A stretch of DNA of 64,000 nt, taken from assembly GCA_029027265.1 (NCBI GenBank), contig CP093061.1:992001-1056000 (forward strand), in the 5' to 3' direction. Each line of letters begins with the position of its first letter. The first letter of the stretch is position 1. Source of the DNA: Sulfurospirillum_A sp029027265. Its GTDB lineage: Bacteria > Campylobacterota > Campylobacteria > Campylobacterales > Sulfurospirillaceae. The notes below the pieces were generated by a model. The model was not told where the DNA came from. It did not search any database and saw only the letters and a list, made by a program, of their open reading frames with translations. Shown one piece after another: positions 8,065 through 17,226 of the stretch. Both the position numbers and the translations under genes were made by a program.

Positions 8065-10162
8065 TAACTTTCCTTAAATAGTTTTCTAGCTAAATGCTCA
8101 GCTTTGCTTGAGGTAGTGTCTTTTTTCATAGTTTTATATATTTTATTCATATACTCTTCTAAAATTACATGATTATTAATGGTCTTATCTTTACCTTTTT
8201 CAACTTTTACATACTCTCCATCATTTCTTAGATTCCAACTTAGAGAATTATCTGTGATTTGAAGTTTAAGCATTTCAAAAAGTTTCTCTTGAAGAGGCTT
8301 TTCATATATTGGAGTCATGAGTTCAAGTCTTCTCTCTAAGTTTCTTGGCATACAATCAGCACTAGATATAAAAGTGTTGGTTCTGAGTGTTTAAAGTAAA
8401 ATACTCTAGCATGTTCAAGATACTTTCCTATGATACTTTTTACTTTTATAGTTTCACTAAGCCCTTCAACATTTGGGCGAAGACAACATATCCCTCTAAC
8501 TATTAGATCTATTTTTGTTCCTGCTTTTGAAGCATTGTAAAGAGCTTTTATAACATCAGTATCAACTAAAGCATTCATTTTTAATATGATGTATCCATCT
8601 TTAGCAGCTTTAGCTTCTGCATTGATGAGCGAGATAAGTTTTGGTTTTATTTGAGTTGGTGACATCTTTAAATCTGTAAGCTTTTTGTTTTTTGAAAAAC
8701 CTGAAAGTATATGAAAAAATGTAGTTGTATCTTTAGCAAAAGTATCTCTACATGTAAGAAGACTAACATCTGTATATATTTTTGCGGTTGAAGCGTTGTA
8801 GTTACCTGTTCCAAGGTGCATATAAAACTTTAGTACACCAGATTCTTGACGTATGACTTGGGTAACTTTTGCGTGTATTTTAAAACCTGTTATTCCATAA
8901 ATAACATGAGCACCAGCTTGTTCTAGTGCTTTTGCCCAGTGAAGATTGTTCTCTTCATCAAATCTAGCTTTAAGTTCAACCATAACTGTTACTTGTTTCC
9001 CATCATTAGCAGCATCAATTAAAGCTTGTATAATTTGTGAGTTTTTCTCTACTCTGTAAAGCGTAGTTCGTATAGATACAACATTAGGATCTTTTGAAGC
9101 CTCTTTTAAAAGTTTTGTGACAGTATCAAAACTTTCATATGGGTGCAGTAAAAGAGCATCTTGTTTAGCAAGAATTTTAAAAATAGACTCATTTTTGCTA
9201 AAAGGAGGCAATACTTTTGGGTTATGTGGTTGCAGAGTTAGATATGAAAAATCTTTATTATTAATAATTTGCCAAATAGCTCCAAGGTTTAGTGGAATTT
9301 TGTATTCGTATATATCTTTAGCAAAAATTTGCATATGAGAGTTAAGAAATTTCATTAAATCTTCATCCGCATTTTCTTCTATTTCAAGTCTTACAAAAGC
9401 ACCACGACGACGTAGTTTAAGCCCTTGTTCCATAATCATCATGAAATCATCAGCTTCTTCCTCTTCTATAACCATATCAGCATTTCTTGTAACTCTAAAA
9501 GCCGCAGATGATACGAGTTGGTATCCAGGGAATATCTCTTCTGCATGTTTTTTTACAATACTCTCTATAGGAATATATATATTGTCGCTTACTTGGTAAA
9601 AACGGGGAAGAACTCTAGGAATTCTTATCATGCCGTATTTATAGTTTCCTGAGCCTTTTTCATCTTGAAGTTTAACTGCCAAAGAGAAACTAAGATTGTT
9701 TAAGTGTGGAAAAGGGTGTGTCGCATTGACAGCAATAGGAACAGATACTGGAAGAATATTTGAGAAAAAATATTCATCAGCAATTTTTTTATTATCACGA
9801 CTAAGATTATCATAGTCTGTTATAAAAAGATTTTCTTCTTCTAGTCTTTGAATTATTGATGTATAGTTTTCCTGAAGAGTCTCTTTTTCACTTGAAAGAT
9901 AGCTTCGAATTTCTCGTAGTTGTTCTAGTGGTGTTATTTCATCGTTACCAGTGACTATAAACCCAGCTGAAAAAAGTTGTTTTAATCCAGCTACTCTTAT
10001 CATGTAAAATTCATCAAGGTTAGTAGCATAAATAGCTAAAAATTTAAGACATTCTAGTAGTGGTAAGTCTTTTTTAGTTGATTCATTAAGTACTCTTGTG
10101 TTAAATCTCAACCAAGACAGTTCTCTGTTGATGAAGTTTTTAGGATCACTTATAGCAGGCAA
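8064..10162 (-). CDS. ppk: Polyphosphate kinase 1 (frameshifted)
   Basis: Makes inorganic polyphosphate from ATP. The reading frame is broken into an N-terminal 608-residue part and a C-terminal 95-residue part. The proper sequence should run YFKHSEPTLFISSADCMPRN, and the genome has one T fewer in the T run near 8366-8370. The catalytic histidine regions are present (GFKIHAKV; YLEHARVFYF), as is the RTTLYRVEKNSQI motif. With the missing base restored the protein is about 698 aa, normal for PPK1. The single defect in a homopolymer suggests sequencing error, although true inactivation is possible. Contains one TACATGTA copy (LLTCRD). Confidence 0.9.
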
Positions 10163-10194
10163 AACACATCCTTTATGATTTTTTCCTTATTTTA

Positions 10195-12171
10195 TCATAA
10201 TTTTCTTAGTTTGACTATGTCATCACGTAGTTTTGCAGCCTTTTCAAACTCTAAAGACTTTGCTGCTTCATGCATCGCTTTTGTCATCTCTTTTAGTATT
10301 TTTTTCTTTTCGCTAGGTGGAATTTTGTCTTTTTTATCCATTTTGTTAAAGAGTTCACCCATATCTTCTACTTTTAAATTTTCATCTAGTAGCCTTGTTG
10401 TTGATTTTGGGGTAATATTATGTTTTTTATTGTGCTCTTCTTGTGTTTTTCTTCTTTCCTCAGTTAGCTCTATGGCATACTTCATAGAGTCTGTTATGCG
10501 TTTAGCAAACATGATAACTCGACCGTTCAAATTTCTAGCGGCTCTTCCCATAGTTTGGACTAAACTAGTTTTGCTTCTTAAAAACCCCTCTTTGTCAGCA
10601 TCAAGAATTGCGACAAGTGAAACCTCTGGCAAATCCAAACCCTCTCTAAGAAGGTTGATTCCTATAAGAACGTCAAACTCACCAAGCCTTAGACCACGTA
10701 TGATTTGGTTTCTCTCAATTGCATCAGTATCGGAGTGCATGTATTTGACTTTTATGCCAAGCTCAGCGTAGTAGCGACTTAGCTCTTCGCTCATCTTTTT
10801 TGTTAGGGTGGTTACTAAAACTCTTTCATCTTTTGCAATGGTTTTTTTTATTTCATCAAAGAGAGTTTCTACTTGAAATTCGCTATCTAAGATTTCTACT
10901 TTTGGGTCAAGTAGCCCTGTTGGTCGTATTATTTGTTCAGCTCTGTTTTCACCACTAAGCTCCAATTCTATAGGACTAGGTGTTGCTGAAACAAAAAGAA
11001 ATTGTGTTTTTTTGTTTATGAATTCGTCGAACATTAAAGGACGGTTATCAAGTGCACTTGGAAGTCTGAAACCGTACTCTACTAAAACTTCTTTTCTACT
11101 TCTATCTCCTGCAAACATGCCACGAAACTGTGGAAGACTCACATGTGATTCATCGACTATGACTAAAAACTCTTTTCCAATAGCTTCAAAATAGTCAAAC
11201 ATGGAGAAAGGAGTTTCACCCTCTTTTTTGCCTGTTAAGTAGCGTGAATAGTTTTCTACACCCTTACACGCCCCAGTTGCCTGCATCATTTCCAAGTCGA
11301 ACTCAACTCTACTTTTTAGTCGTTGGTACTCTACTAACTTGTCTTCTTTTTGCAAAAACTCTAATCTTTTTCCAAGTTCATCTTCAATATGTTTAATAGA
11401 CTCAGTAAGACGAGTTTGACCAACTATGAACTGGTTAGTTGCGTAGATAACTACTTTTTTTAAATCTTCAAGTTTTTTGTTATTTAGCGTTTCAAAGTAG
11501 TAAATACTCTCAACTTCATCTCCAAAAAACTCAATACGAACTGCCTCTTCTTCGTTGTAAGCAGGGTGAATGTCAACCACGTCACCACTTACTCTAAAAC
11601 AACCTCTATCAAAAAAGTTGTCGTTTCGTTTGTAACCCATGTCTACCAGTTGTAAAAGTAGTTTTTTCTGGTTTATCTCTTGTCCAACTTCTATGGCTTG
11701 AATCATCTCTCTATATTCAGTAGGGTCTCCAAGACCATAGTTGGCAGAAACAGAAGCAACACAAATAACATCATCGAAACTCAAAAGTGAAGTTGTTGCC
11801 GAGAGTCTAAGTCGTTCAAGTTCGTCATTTATGGAGCTATCTTTTTCTATGAAAAGGTCGCTTCTAGGAATGTAAGCTTCAGGTTGGTAGTAGTCGTAGT
11901 AACTAATGAAGTACTCAACATGATTTTTAGGAAAAAAACCACGAAATTCTGAGTAAAGTTGTGCTGCAAGTGTTTTATTGTGTGTCATAATGAGCGTTGG
12001 CATCTGAAGATGAGCAATGATTTTAGCCATTGTAAAAGTTTTACCACTTCCCGTGACACCCACTAAAGTTTGGTATTTATTACCTTTTTTTATGCTCGCT
12101 GTGAGTTTTTCTATTGCCTCAGGTTGGTCGCCAGAAGGAGAAAATTTGCTATTTAATTGAAAGTTTGCCAT
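10195..12171 (-). CDS. uvrB: Excinuclease ABC subunit B
   Basis: Damage-verification helicase of nucleotide excision repair (658 aa). It has the Walker A motif GVTGSGKT (38-45), the beta-hairpin region YYDYYQPEAYIP, the DESH motif II, the QTMGRAARN motif VI and a C-terminal UVR motif (LEFEKAAKLRDDI) that contacts UvrA/UvrC. Complete and undamaged. It is not near other uvr genes here, and contains no TACATGTA copy. Confidence 0.98.
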   Translation of the reverse strand: MANFQLNSKFSPSGDQPEAIEKLTASIKKGNKYQTLVGVTGSGKTFTMAKIIAHLQMPTLIMTHNKTLAAQLYSEFRGFFPKNHVEYFISYYDYYQPEAYIPRSDLFIEKDSSINDELERLRLSATTSLLSFDDVICVASVSANYGLGDPTEYREMIQAIEVGQEINQKKLLLQLVDMGYKRNDNFFDRGCFRVSGDVVDIHPAYNEEEAVRIEFFGDEVESIYYFETLNNKKLEDLKKVVIYATNQFIVGQTRLTESIKHIEDELGKRLEFLQKEDKLVEYQRLKSRVEFDLEMMQATGACKGVENYSRYLTGKKEGETPFSMFDYFEAIGKEFLVIVDESHVSLPQFRGMFAGDRSRKEVLVEYGFRLPSALDNRPLMFDEFINKKTQFLFVSATPSPIELELSGENRAEQIIRPTGLLDPKVEILDSEFQVETLFDEIKKTIAKDERVLVTTLTKKMSEELSRYYAELGIKVKYMHSDTDAIERNQIIRGLRLGEFDVLIGINLLREGLDLPEVSLVAILDADKEGFLRSKTSLVQTMGRAARNLNGRVIMFAKRITDSMKYAIELTEERRKTQEEHNKKHNITPKSTTRLLDENLKVEDMGELFNKMDKKDKIPPSEKKKILKEMTKAMHEAAKSLEFEKAAKLRDDIVKLRKL

Positions 12172-12222
12172 TTTTTTACTTTTTTTTGTTACAATTATAG
12201 CAAAGTTACTTAAGGATATATA

Positions 12223-12465
12223 ATGTTTGAAGAATTAAAAGAAGAAATTACAGTAAATAGATTATCAGAAAAAGTAAATGATTTGTTAGTTAGGTTTGAA
12301 GAGATGAAATCTCAAAATGATACACTTAGACAAGAAGTAGTTACATTAAAGGCACAACATGAAGCAAAAAATGTACAGATTGATAAGTTGGAAGAGGATT
12401 TAATGAACAAAGACATAGAATCTGATGATATTTTTTCTAAGATTGAGGAAGTTCTCAAAAGATGA
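12223..12465 (+). CDS. Small coiled-coil protein, ZapB-like
   Basis: 80 residues that are almost wholly predicted coiled coil (heptads in LSEKVNDLLVRFEEMKSQND and VTLKAQHEAKNVQIDKLEED). Length and character resemble the division factor ZapB, but no specific signature is visible. The stop overlaps the next ATG by 4 bp (ATGA), so both are co-translated. Functional assignment is inference from the pair. Confidence 0.55.
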   Translation: MFEELKEEITVNRLSEKVNDLLVRFEEMKSQNDTLRQEVVTLKAQHEAKNVQIDKLEEDLMNKDIESDDIFSKIEEVLKR

Positions 12466-12680
12466 GCAAACTTACCGTTTCTATAGGTTCAAAAGATTTT
12501 GATATAACACTTGACGAAGAGTTTTCTAAGTTCTTTGACAAAGAATTTAAAGAAACTTTTGGCAAAAAAAATACTATAGAGACAAAAGAGCTACTGTACG
12601 CTTATGTACAAAAAAGTTATGATGAGTATTTAAATAAAATTGAGTATAGAAAGCTAATAGACAAAATAGAAAACGTTTAA
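12462..12680 (+). CDS. ZapA-like small protein
   Basis: 72-residue protein beginning MSKLTVSIGSKDFDITLDEE, a beta-strand pattern like the N-terminal domain of ZapA (which binds FtsZ), followed by helix. Translationally coupled to the coiled-coil gene. A ZapB/ZapA-type cell-division pair is a reasonable hypothesis, but the sequence is too short for certainty. Confidence 0.5.
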   Translation: MSKLTVSIGSKDFDITLDEEFSKFFDKEFKETFGKKNTIETKELLYAYVQKSYDEYLNKIEYRKLIDKIENV

Positions 12681-12760
12681 GCTACTCTTTATATATTAAG
12701 GAGTAAAATAAAAGCTTAGATTAATAAGTGTATTAATCAAATTAAAAAAAGGAGTAAACC

Positions 12761-13225
12761 ATGAAAAAAGGTTTTACTATGATCGAATTAATTTTCGTAA
12801 TCGTTATTTTAGGTATTTTAGCAGCAGTTGCTATTCCAAAATTGGCAGCTACTAGAGATGATGCAAATATTGCAAAAGCAGCTACTGATATTTCAATAGC
12901 AGTTAATGATTTTAATGCATTTTATACAGCACAAGGTTCTTTTGGTAACCTTGACGATATTACTAATGTAAAATTTTCAACCAGTAGGACTGTTTTTACT
13001 GATGCTGCGAGTCAAGTTATGAATGGAGCAACTGGACAACTTTTTTATACTGATGGTACTGGTAGTTCTGTTGAAGGTTGTATAGGTTTTCAAGTTAGTG
13101 GAACTGATGGTAACCTAACAATAAGCAGCGAAGGTAATACTTCTGCAACTTGTAAGGGTATCTATGGTGCAGTTAAAAATTTAGTAAGAGTTCATCGGTT
13201 TGGTGGTTCAAGCGTAAAGTGGTAA
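12761..13225 (+). CDS. Type IV pilin / pseudopilin-like prepilin (copy 1)
   Basis: Prepilin with a short leader MKKG cut before FTMIEL by prepilin peptidase, then the hydrophobic helix IFVIVILGILAAVAIPKLAA. Glu5 of the mature protein is present. Mature chain about 150 aa with two cysteines (GCIGF, TCKGI) that could form a disulfide. The ribosome site is AAAAAAAGGAG. It is a close paralogue of the gene at 14298: the first 39 residues are nearly identical and both end in VKW. Role could be in type II secretion or a competence pseudopilus. Confidence 0.85.
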   Translation: MKKGFTMIELIFVIVILGILAAVAIPKLAATRDDANIAKAATDISIAVNDFNAFYTAQGSFGNLDDITNVKFSTSRTVFTDAASQVMNGATGQLFYTDGTGSSVEGCIGFQVSGTDGNLTISSEGNTSATCKGIYGAVKNLVRVHRFGGSSVKW

Positions 13226-13229
13226 TCAC

Positions 13230-13739
13230 TTGAAAAACGAGCTAAAGACAAAGGCAGGTTTAAAACCTGCCTTTACTATGATAGAACTTGTCTTTGTTAT
13301 TGTTGTTCTAGGTATATTGGCTTCAGTTGCTATTCCTAGGTTAGTGGCTACTCGTGATGATGCCATACTTGTAAAAGGTAAATCACAAATAAGTGCCATA
13401 CGAAGTGGGATTGCTATGCAAAGAGCAAGGGCTCTTTTAGAAGGTAGAAATACTGGCATATATAATGGTAATTTTACTCTAAGAAGACTTGATGCGTTAA
13501 CCACTGGTTTTGGTTCTACTGGAAGTAGATTATTTATTTTTCGAGATGGCAACGAATCAAATGTTTTGGAATTTCCTATCTTTTCCAAAAATTCTTCAAC
13601 TGGAGGTTGGATGAAAACTGGACTAAATGCTTATACTTTTGAAATAAAAGAAGGCGTAACTGTTAGGTTTGATTACAACAATACTAGTGGTATTTTTGCT
13701 TGCGGACAAAGTTCAGATTGCCGTTCACTAACAAATTAA
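13230..13739 (+). CDS. Prepilin-like protein with unusual leader (copy 2)
   Basis: Pseudopilin with mature start FTMIELVFVIVVLGILASVAIP and the Glu5 residue. TTG start 4 bp after the preceding stop. The leader is 15 residues (MKNELKTKAGLKPA) because a 25-bp palindrome (13250-13274) encodes its KAGLKPAF part. The globular part differs from the flanking paralogues, with cysteines in FACGQSSDC. Probably a minor pilin. Confidence 0.8.
   Translation: MKNELKTKAGLKPAFTMIELVFVIVVLGILASVAIPRLVATRDDAILVKGKSQISAIRSGIAMQRARALLEGRNTGIYNGNFTLRRLDALTTGFGSTGSRLFIFRDGNESNVLEFPIFSKNSSTGGWMKTGLNAYTFEIKEGVTVRFDYNNTSGIFACGQSSDCRSLTN
13250..13274. repeat. 25-bp perfect palindrome in the prepilin leader
   Basis: Arms 13250-13261 (AAAGGCAGGTTT) and 13263-13274 (AAACCTGCCTTT) are perfectly complementary with one central base. 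The site lies 25 bp after the stop of the first pilin gene and inside the leader of the second. No T-tract follows, so it is not a standard terminator. A repeat-derived hairpin that became part of a leader is one reading. Confidence 0.75.
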
Positions 13740-13902
13740 GAGGCCCAGTTGCCATTAAAAAACTCTTTAATTCTTCATAAATATTAAAAATAACCTAAGT
13801 TAGTAATGCTATTTCTTCATTTCTATCGCACTGTTTTTATGAAATTTTACATCATAAGCATAGTTATTTTATATAAAAAGTGGGCTATAATTATCAGTTT
13901 TT

Positions 13903-14031
13903 TTACAACAGCGACTTGGTCTACCTAGGACGGTGATTTAATTGCTCTTGAGCTTGTACAATTTGTTTGTCAGTTATCTCTGTAAAATACTGTACTCTTT
14001 CACTTGAGCCATATAGGTGACAGAAATAAAA
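13903..14031 (-). pseudogene. Remnant of integrase-fold transposase C-terminus
   Basis: The minus-strand frame reads FYFCHLYGSSERVQYFTEI, then TDKQIVQAQEQLNHRPR, then a stop and a short tail. The pattern Q-x-LN-x-RPR is typical of the C-terminal part of IS30/IS3-type integrase-core transposases. No start and no flanking inverted repeats remain. Assignment is by motif only. Confidence 0.4.
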
Positions 14032-14097
14032 CCCACAATCTAATGTATTTTAAACATCTTTATGAAAACTAGAAAAAAGTTTTGCACAATCTCACTA

Positions 14098-14122
14098 TTT
14101 CTAAATCCTCTGAGGTTACAAG
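14098..14122. repeat. Fragment related to the MITE left end
   Basis: Read on the minus strand it is CTTGTAACCTCAGAGG followed by ATTTAGAAA. The MITE at 4949-4972 has CTTGTAGGCTCAGAGG followed by ATTTAGAAA, so about 23 of 25 bases match. It suggests a decayed second copy of the same element family. Confidence 0.5.
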
Positions 14123-14297
14123 AGTTTCTAATTTGATAATTTATTGTTTTTTTGCTATGATTAATTGTTGGCTCTTTTTTGGTATTGTTTACTTACGATA
14201 CCTTTTGATAGCCAGTTTTATTACATGTTATTGTGCTACTTTTGCTTAAGTAAGTGACATTCTAACTTATTAACTTAATTTAAAAAAGGAATAAACC

Positions 14298-14735
14298 ATG
14301 AAAAAAGCTTTTACTATGGTCGAATTAATTTTTGTAATCGTTATTTTAGGTATTTTAGCTGCGGTTGCTATTCCAAAATTAGCTGCTACTAGAGATGATG
14401 CAAATATTGCAAAAGCAGCAACAGAAGTTGCTACAGCACTAAGTGATTTTACAACGTACTATACTTCTCAAGATTCTTTTGGTAAGACTAGTCAAATGAC
14501 AAATGTTGTTATGGATGCTGATGCAAATATAACAACAGGTTGGAATTATGAGATGCCAAGTGGAACAGATTGTGTACATTTTCAATCTGCAAATACTAAT
14601 GCTGCAAAAGATGGTAACTTTACAATATCTTTTACATCAAATGCAACAGGAATGTGTAAGATTCTTCAAACTGCATTAAAATCTCATGGTATTAATAAAA
14701 CATATAGCATAGGTGGACAAAGAGTCAAGTGGTAA
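14298..14735 (+). CDS. Type IV pilin / pseudopilin-like prepilin (copy 3)
   Basis: 145-residue prepilin with leader MKKA, mature start FTMVELIFVIVILGILAAVAIP, and two cysteines (TDCVHF, GMCKIL). It is the paralogue of the gene at 12761, with near-identical DNA over the first 120 bases and the same final VKW. It is separated from the other two copies by transposon debris, which could have inserted into a formerly continuous pilin cluster. Confidence 0.85.
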   Translation: MKKAFTMVELIFVIVILGILAAVAIPKLAATRDDANIAKAATEVATALSDFTTYYTSQDSFGKTSQMTNVVMDADANITTGWNYEMPSGTDCVHFQSANTNAAKDGNFTISFTSNATGMCKILQTALKSHGINKTYSIGGQRVKW

Positions 14736-14802
14736 GCATTTGAAAAAAAAGATTATAAATGATAAAAAATAGCCTATTCCCTGTATTTTTAAAAAGGTAT
14801 TT

Positions 14803-16635
14803 ATGTATTATTTAGTTTCACTCTTAAACTCCCCCTTATCTGCTTTAACTTACACTTGCGAAGAGGAGCTAAAGCAAGGTAACATAGTAGAAGTTACTTT
14901 AAACACAAAATCTCGTCTTGGTGTTGTTCTCTCAAAAACAGAAAAACCAGAGTTTACATGTAACGAAATACTCTGCGTAAAAGATGAGTTCTTCTGTGAA
15001 GATACTTTGAGTATTGCAAAGTTTATTAGTGAGTATTATGTCTGTTCACTTGGTGATGCTTTGAATCTTTTTGTTCCAATGCAAAAAAACTCTTTACATG
15101 TAGAGCTTGCTTTAAGCACTAACATAACTCTTTCAACTGAACAACAAAAAGCCTATGAGTTTATACAAAAACACGATAGGTCACTTCTGTTTGGTGACAC
15201 AGGAAGTGGAAAAACAGAAGTTTATATAAAAGCTATTGAAGAAACCATAAACTGTGGAAAAAAAGCTATCTTTCTCATGCCTGAGATTGGTCTAACTCCA
15301 CAAACAAAAAAACGACTCAAAGATGCTTTTGGAAACAGAGTTGGGCTTTGGCACTCTAAAGTGACTAAAAAGAAAAAAGAGGAAATTCTGAAAGCTTTAC
15401 ATGTAGGGAAGCTTTCAGTCATAGCAGGAACTCGTTCAGCACTTTTTCTACCAGTATTAAATTTAGGTTTGATAGTAGTAGATGAAGAGCATGATGATAG
15501 TTACAAATCAAACCAAAGACCTCGTTACAATGCCCGTGATTTGGCACTTTTGTTTGGAAAAAGAAAAAATGCAAAAGTGGTTTTAGGAAGTGCAACTCCA
15601 TCTTTAGGTAGTTTTAAAAACCTTCCAAAGTTTCGTTTGAAAGGTACATATTTTTCTTCTACAAAAACCATCTATTTTGAACATGCAAATAACGAACTTT
15701 CAAACCCAATGATAGAAAAAATAGCAGAACATTTAGAGAAAAACTCTCAAGTAATTGTTTTTCTTCCAACACGTGCTAACTTTAAGTTCATTGCATGTCA
15801 AGATTGTGGTGAGAAGGTTTTATGTCCATTTTGCTCAGTTGGTATGAGTCTACATGTAAACTCAAATGCTTTGAAGTGTCACTACTGTAACTTTGCTCAG
15901 GCTATCCCAAAAGAGTGTCCTAGTTGTCACTCTACGCATATGCGTTCAAACCGAATAGGAACAGCAGAGGTAACAAAAAGACTTCAAGAGCTGTTTCCTA
16001 CAAAAGTGATTGAAAAGTTTGACCGAGATGAAATAACAACTCAAAAAAAGCTCAATACAAAACTAAAAGATTTTAATGAAAAAAAGACAGATGTTCTAGT
16101 AGGAACTCAAATGCTTGCAAAAGGGCATGATTATCATGGAGTTGGTTTGAGTGTTATTATTGGCATTGATACTATTTTAAACCTTCCAGATTTTAGAGCA
16201 AGAGAGAGAGCTATGAGTCTTTTGCTTCAAGTTGCAGGACGAAGTGGTAGAAAAGGTTTAGGTGAAGTTTATATACAGACACAAAATAGAGAATTTTTTG
16301 AAGAATTTTTTGGAGATTATGAAGCTTTTTTAAATGATGAAATGCACTTTAGAGAAGATATTTATCCACCATATAAAAAACTATTGAAAATCTTAGTAAG
16401 TCATGTAAAAGATGAAAAAGCAAGTCAAATTATGAATGAAGTTGTGAATATAGCAAATTACTTTCCAGAAGTCGAAGTAGTAGGCTATGGCAAAGCAAAT
16501 ATAGAAAAAATAGCCAACAAATACCGTTACAATATGCTTCTAAGAAGCACAAATACAAAAGAGTTACTAAAGTTTGGACACTCTTGTAGACACTTACATG
16601 TAGAGATAGACATAGACCCATTATCTTTTTCTTAA
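14803..16635 (+). CDS. priA: Primosomal protein N' (replication restart helicase PriA)
   Basis: Superfamily 2 helicase that reloads the replisome at repaired forks (610 aa, shorter than enterobacterial PriA). Walker A is GDTGSGKTEVY and motif II is DEEHDDSYK. The zinc-binding region shows four CxxC pairs (CQDCG, CPFC, CHYC, CPSC). Motif VI is LLQVAGRSGRKG. The gene carries five TACATGTA copies, four reading LHV and one FTCNE, placed in less conserved positions. Confidence 0.97.
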   Translation: MYYLVSLLNSPLSALTYTCEEELKQGNIVEVTLNTKSRLGVVLSKTEKPEFTCNEILCVKDEFFCEDTLSIAKFISEYYVCSLGDALNLFVPMQKNSLHVELALSTNITLSTEQQKAYEFIQKHDRSLLFGDTGSGKTEVYIKAIEETINCGKKAIFLMPEIGLTPQTKKRLKDAFGNRVGLWHSKVTKKKKEEILKALHVGKLSVIAGTRSALFLPVLNLGLIVVDEEHDDSYKSNQRPRYNARDLALLFGKRKNAKVVLGSATPSLGSFKNLPKFRLKGTYFSSTKTIYFEHANNELSNPMIEKIAEHLEKNSQVIVFLPTRANFKFIACQDCGEKVLCPFCSVGMSLHVNSNALKCHYCNFAQAIPKECPSCHSTHMRSNRIGTAEVTKRLQELFPTKVIEKFDRDEITTQKKLNTKLKDFNEKKTDVLVGTQMLAKGHDYHGVGLSVIIGIDTILNLPDFRARERAMSLLLQVAGRSGRKGLGEVYIQTQNREFFEEFFGDYEAFLNDEMHFREDIYPPYKKLLKILVSHVKDEKASQIMNEVVNIANYFPEVEVVGYGKANIEKIANKYRYNMLLRSTNTKELLKFGHSCRHLHVEIDIDPLSFS

Positions 16636-16672
16636 TTTAATATAGGTATAATAAAATTTTAGAGGAGCGATT

Positions 16673-16978
16673 ATGCCAAAAATATTTGAGTACCTTGGAA
16701 TTGTGATAATGTTTTATAGTAATGAGCATGAACCTATCCATGTTCATGGTAAACATCAAGCATTTGAATCAAAAGCAGAGTTCATAATTGAAGATGGAAA
16801 GATAATTGATATAAAAATAAAAAATGTAAAAGGGAAGAGATCTTTACCGCATAAAGAGCTAAAAGATTTTAAAAATTTTGTAGAAAAGTTTAAGATTGAA
16901 ATTGTTCAAAAATGGATTGATTATTTTGTTTATCATAAGAGTATTATTTGTATTAAAATTGATGGAAAGGTAAAATAA
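16673..16978 (+). CDS. DUF4160 family protein
   Basis: 101-residue protein with the DUF4160 hallmark near its start: a strand, then MFYSNEHEPIHVHGKH. It is followed immediately by a DUF2442 gene in a TAATG overlap, the usual partner of DUF4160. Function is unproven; the pair behaves like a mobile two-gene cassette and has been suspected of toxin-antitoxin-like roles. Good ribosome site (AGAGGAG). Confidence 0.8.
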   Translation: MPKIFEYLGIVIMFYSNEHEPIHVHGKHQAFESKAEFIIEDGKIIDIKIKNVKGKRSLPHKELKDFKNFVEKFKIEIVQKWIDYFVYHKSIICIKIDGKVK

Positions 16979-17226
16979 TGAATAATTTTATATTGATAGA
17001 AAATGCAAAATATGTTGAAGATTACAAAATTTATTTAAAATTTAGTGATGGTAAAGAAAATACAGTTGACTTTAAAGAATTTATTGAAAAATCAAATCAT
17101 CCAGATATTAAAAAGTATTCAGATAAAAAACTATTTTCAAATTTTAATTTAAAATATGGTGATATAGAGTGGAATGATTATGAGTTAGCGTTTCCAATTT
17201 ATGATTTATACAAGGGACAAATTTAA
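16978..17226 (+). CDS. DUF2442 family protein
   Basis: 82-residue protein of the DUF2442 type (YVEDYKIYLKFSDGKENTVDF, then the terminal WNDYELAFPIYDLY). It overlaps the DUF4160 stop and ends directly before the ispG start codon, so the cassette sits tightly between priA and ispG. No catalytic motif is visible. Confidence 0.75.
   Translation: MNNFILIENAKYVEDYKIYLKFSDGKENTVDFKEFIEKSNHPDIKKYSDKKLFSNFNLKYGDIEWNDYELAFPIYDLYKGQI

Larger units (their letters stand above)
13740..14297. other. 558-bp intergenic region with transposon debris
   Basis: No intact gene. It holds a transposase-like remnant on the minus strand (13903-14031), a 25-bp fragment related to the MITE end (14098-14122), and the ribosome site of the third pilin gene (AAAAAAGGAATAAACC). 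No promoter of high quality was recognised. Confidence 0.6.

Noticed and set aside
10175..10771. Long plus-strand frame opposite uvrB
   Set aside because: Mirror of the uvrB 3' half; Ser/Phe/Leu-rich and without a ribosome site.
13250..13274. Rho-independent terminator of the first pilin gene
   Set aside because: The palindrome has no following T-tract and lies within the next reading frame.
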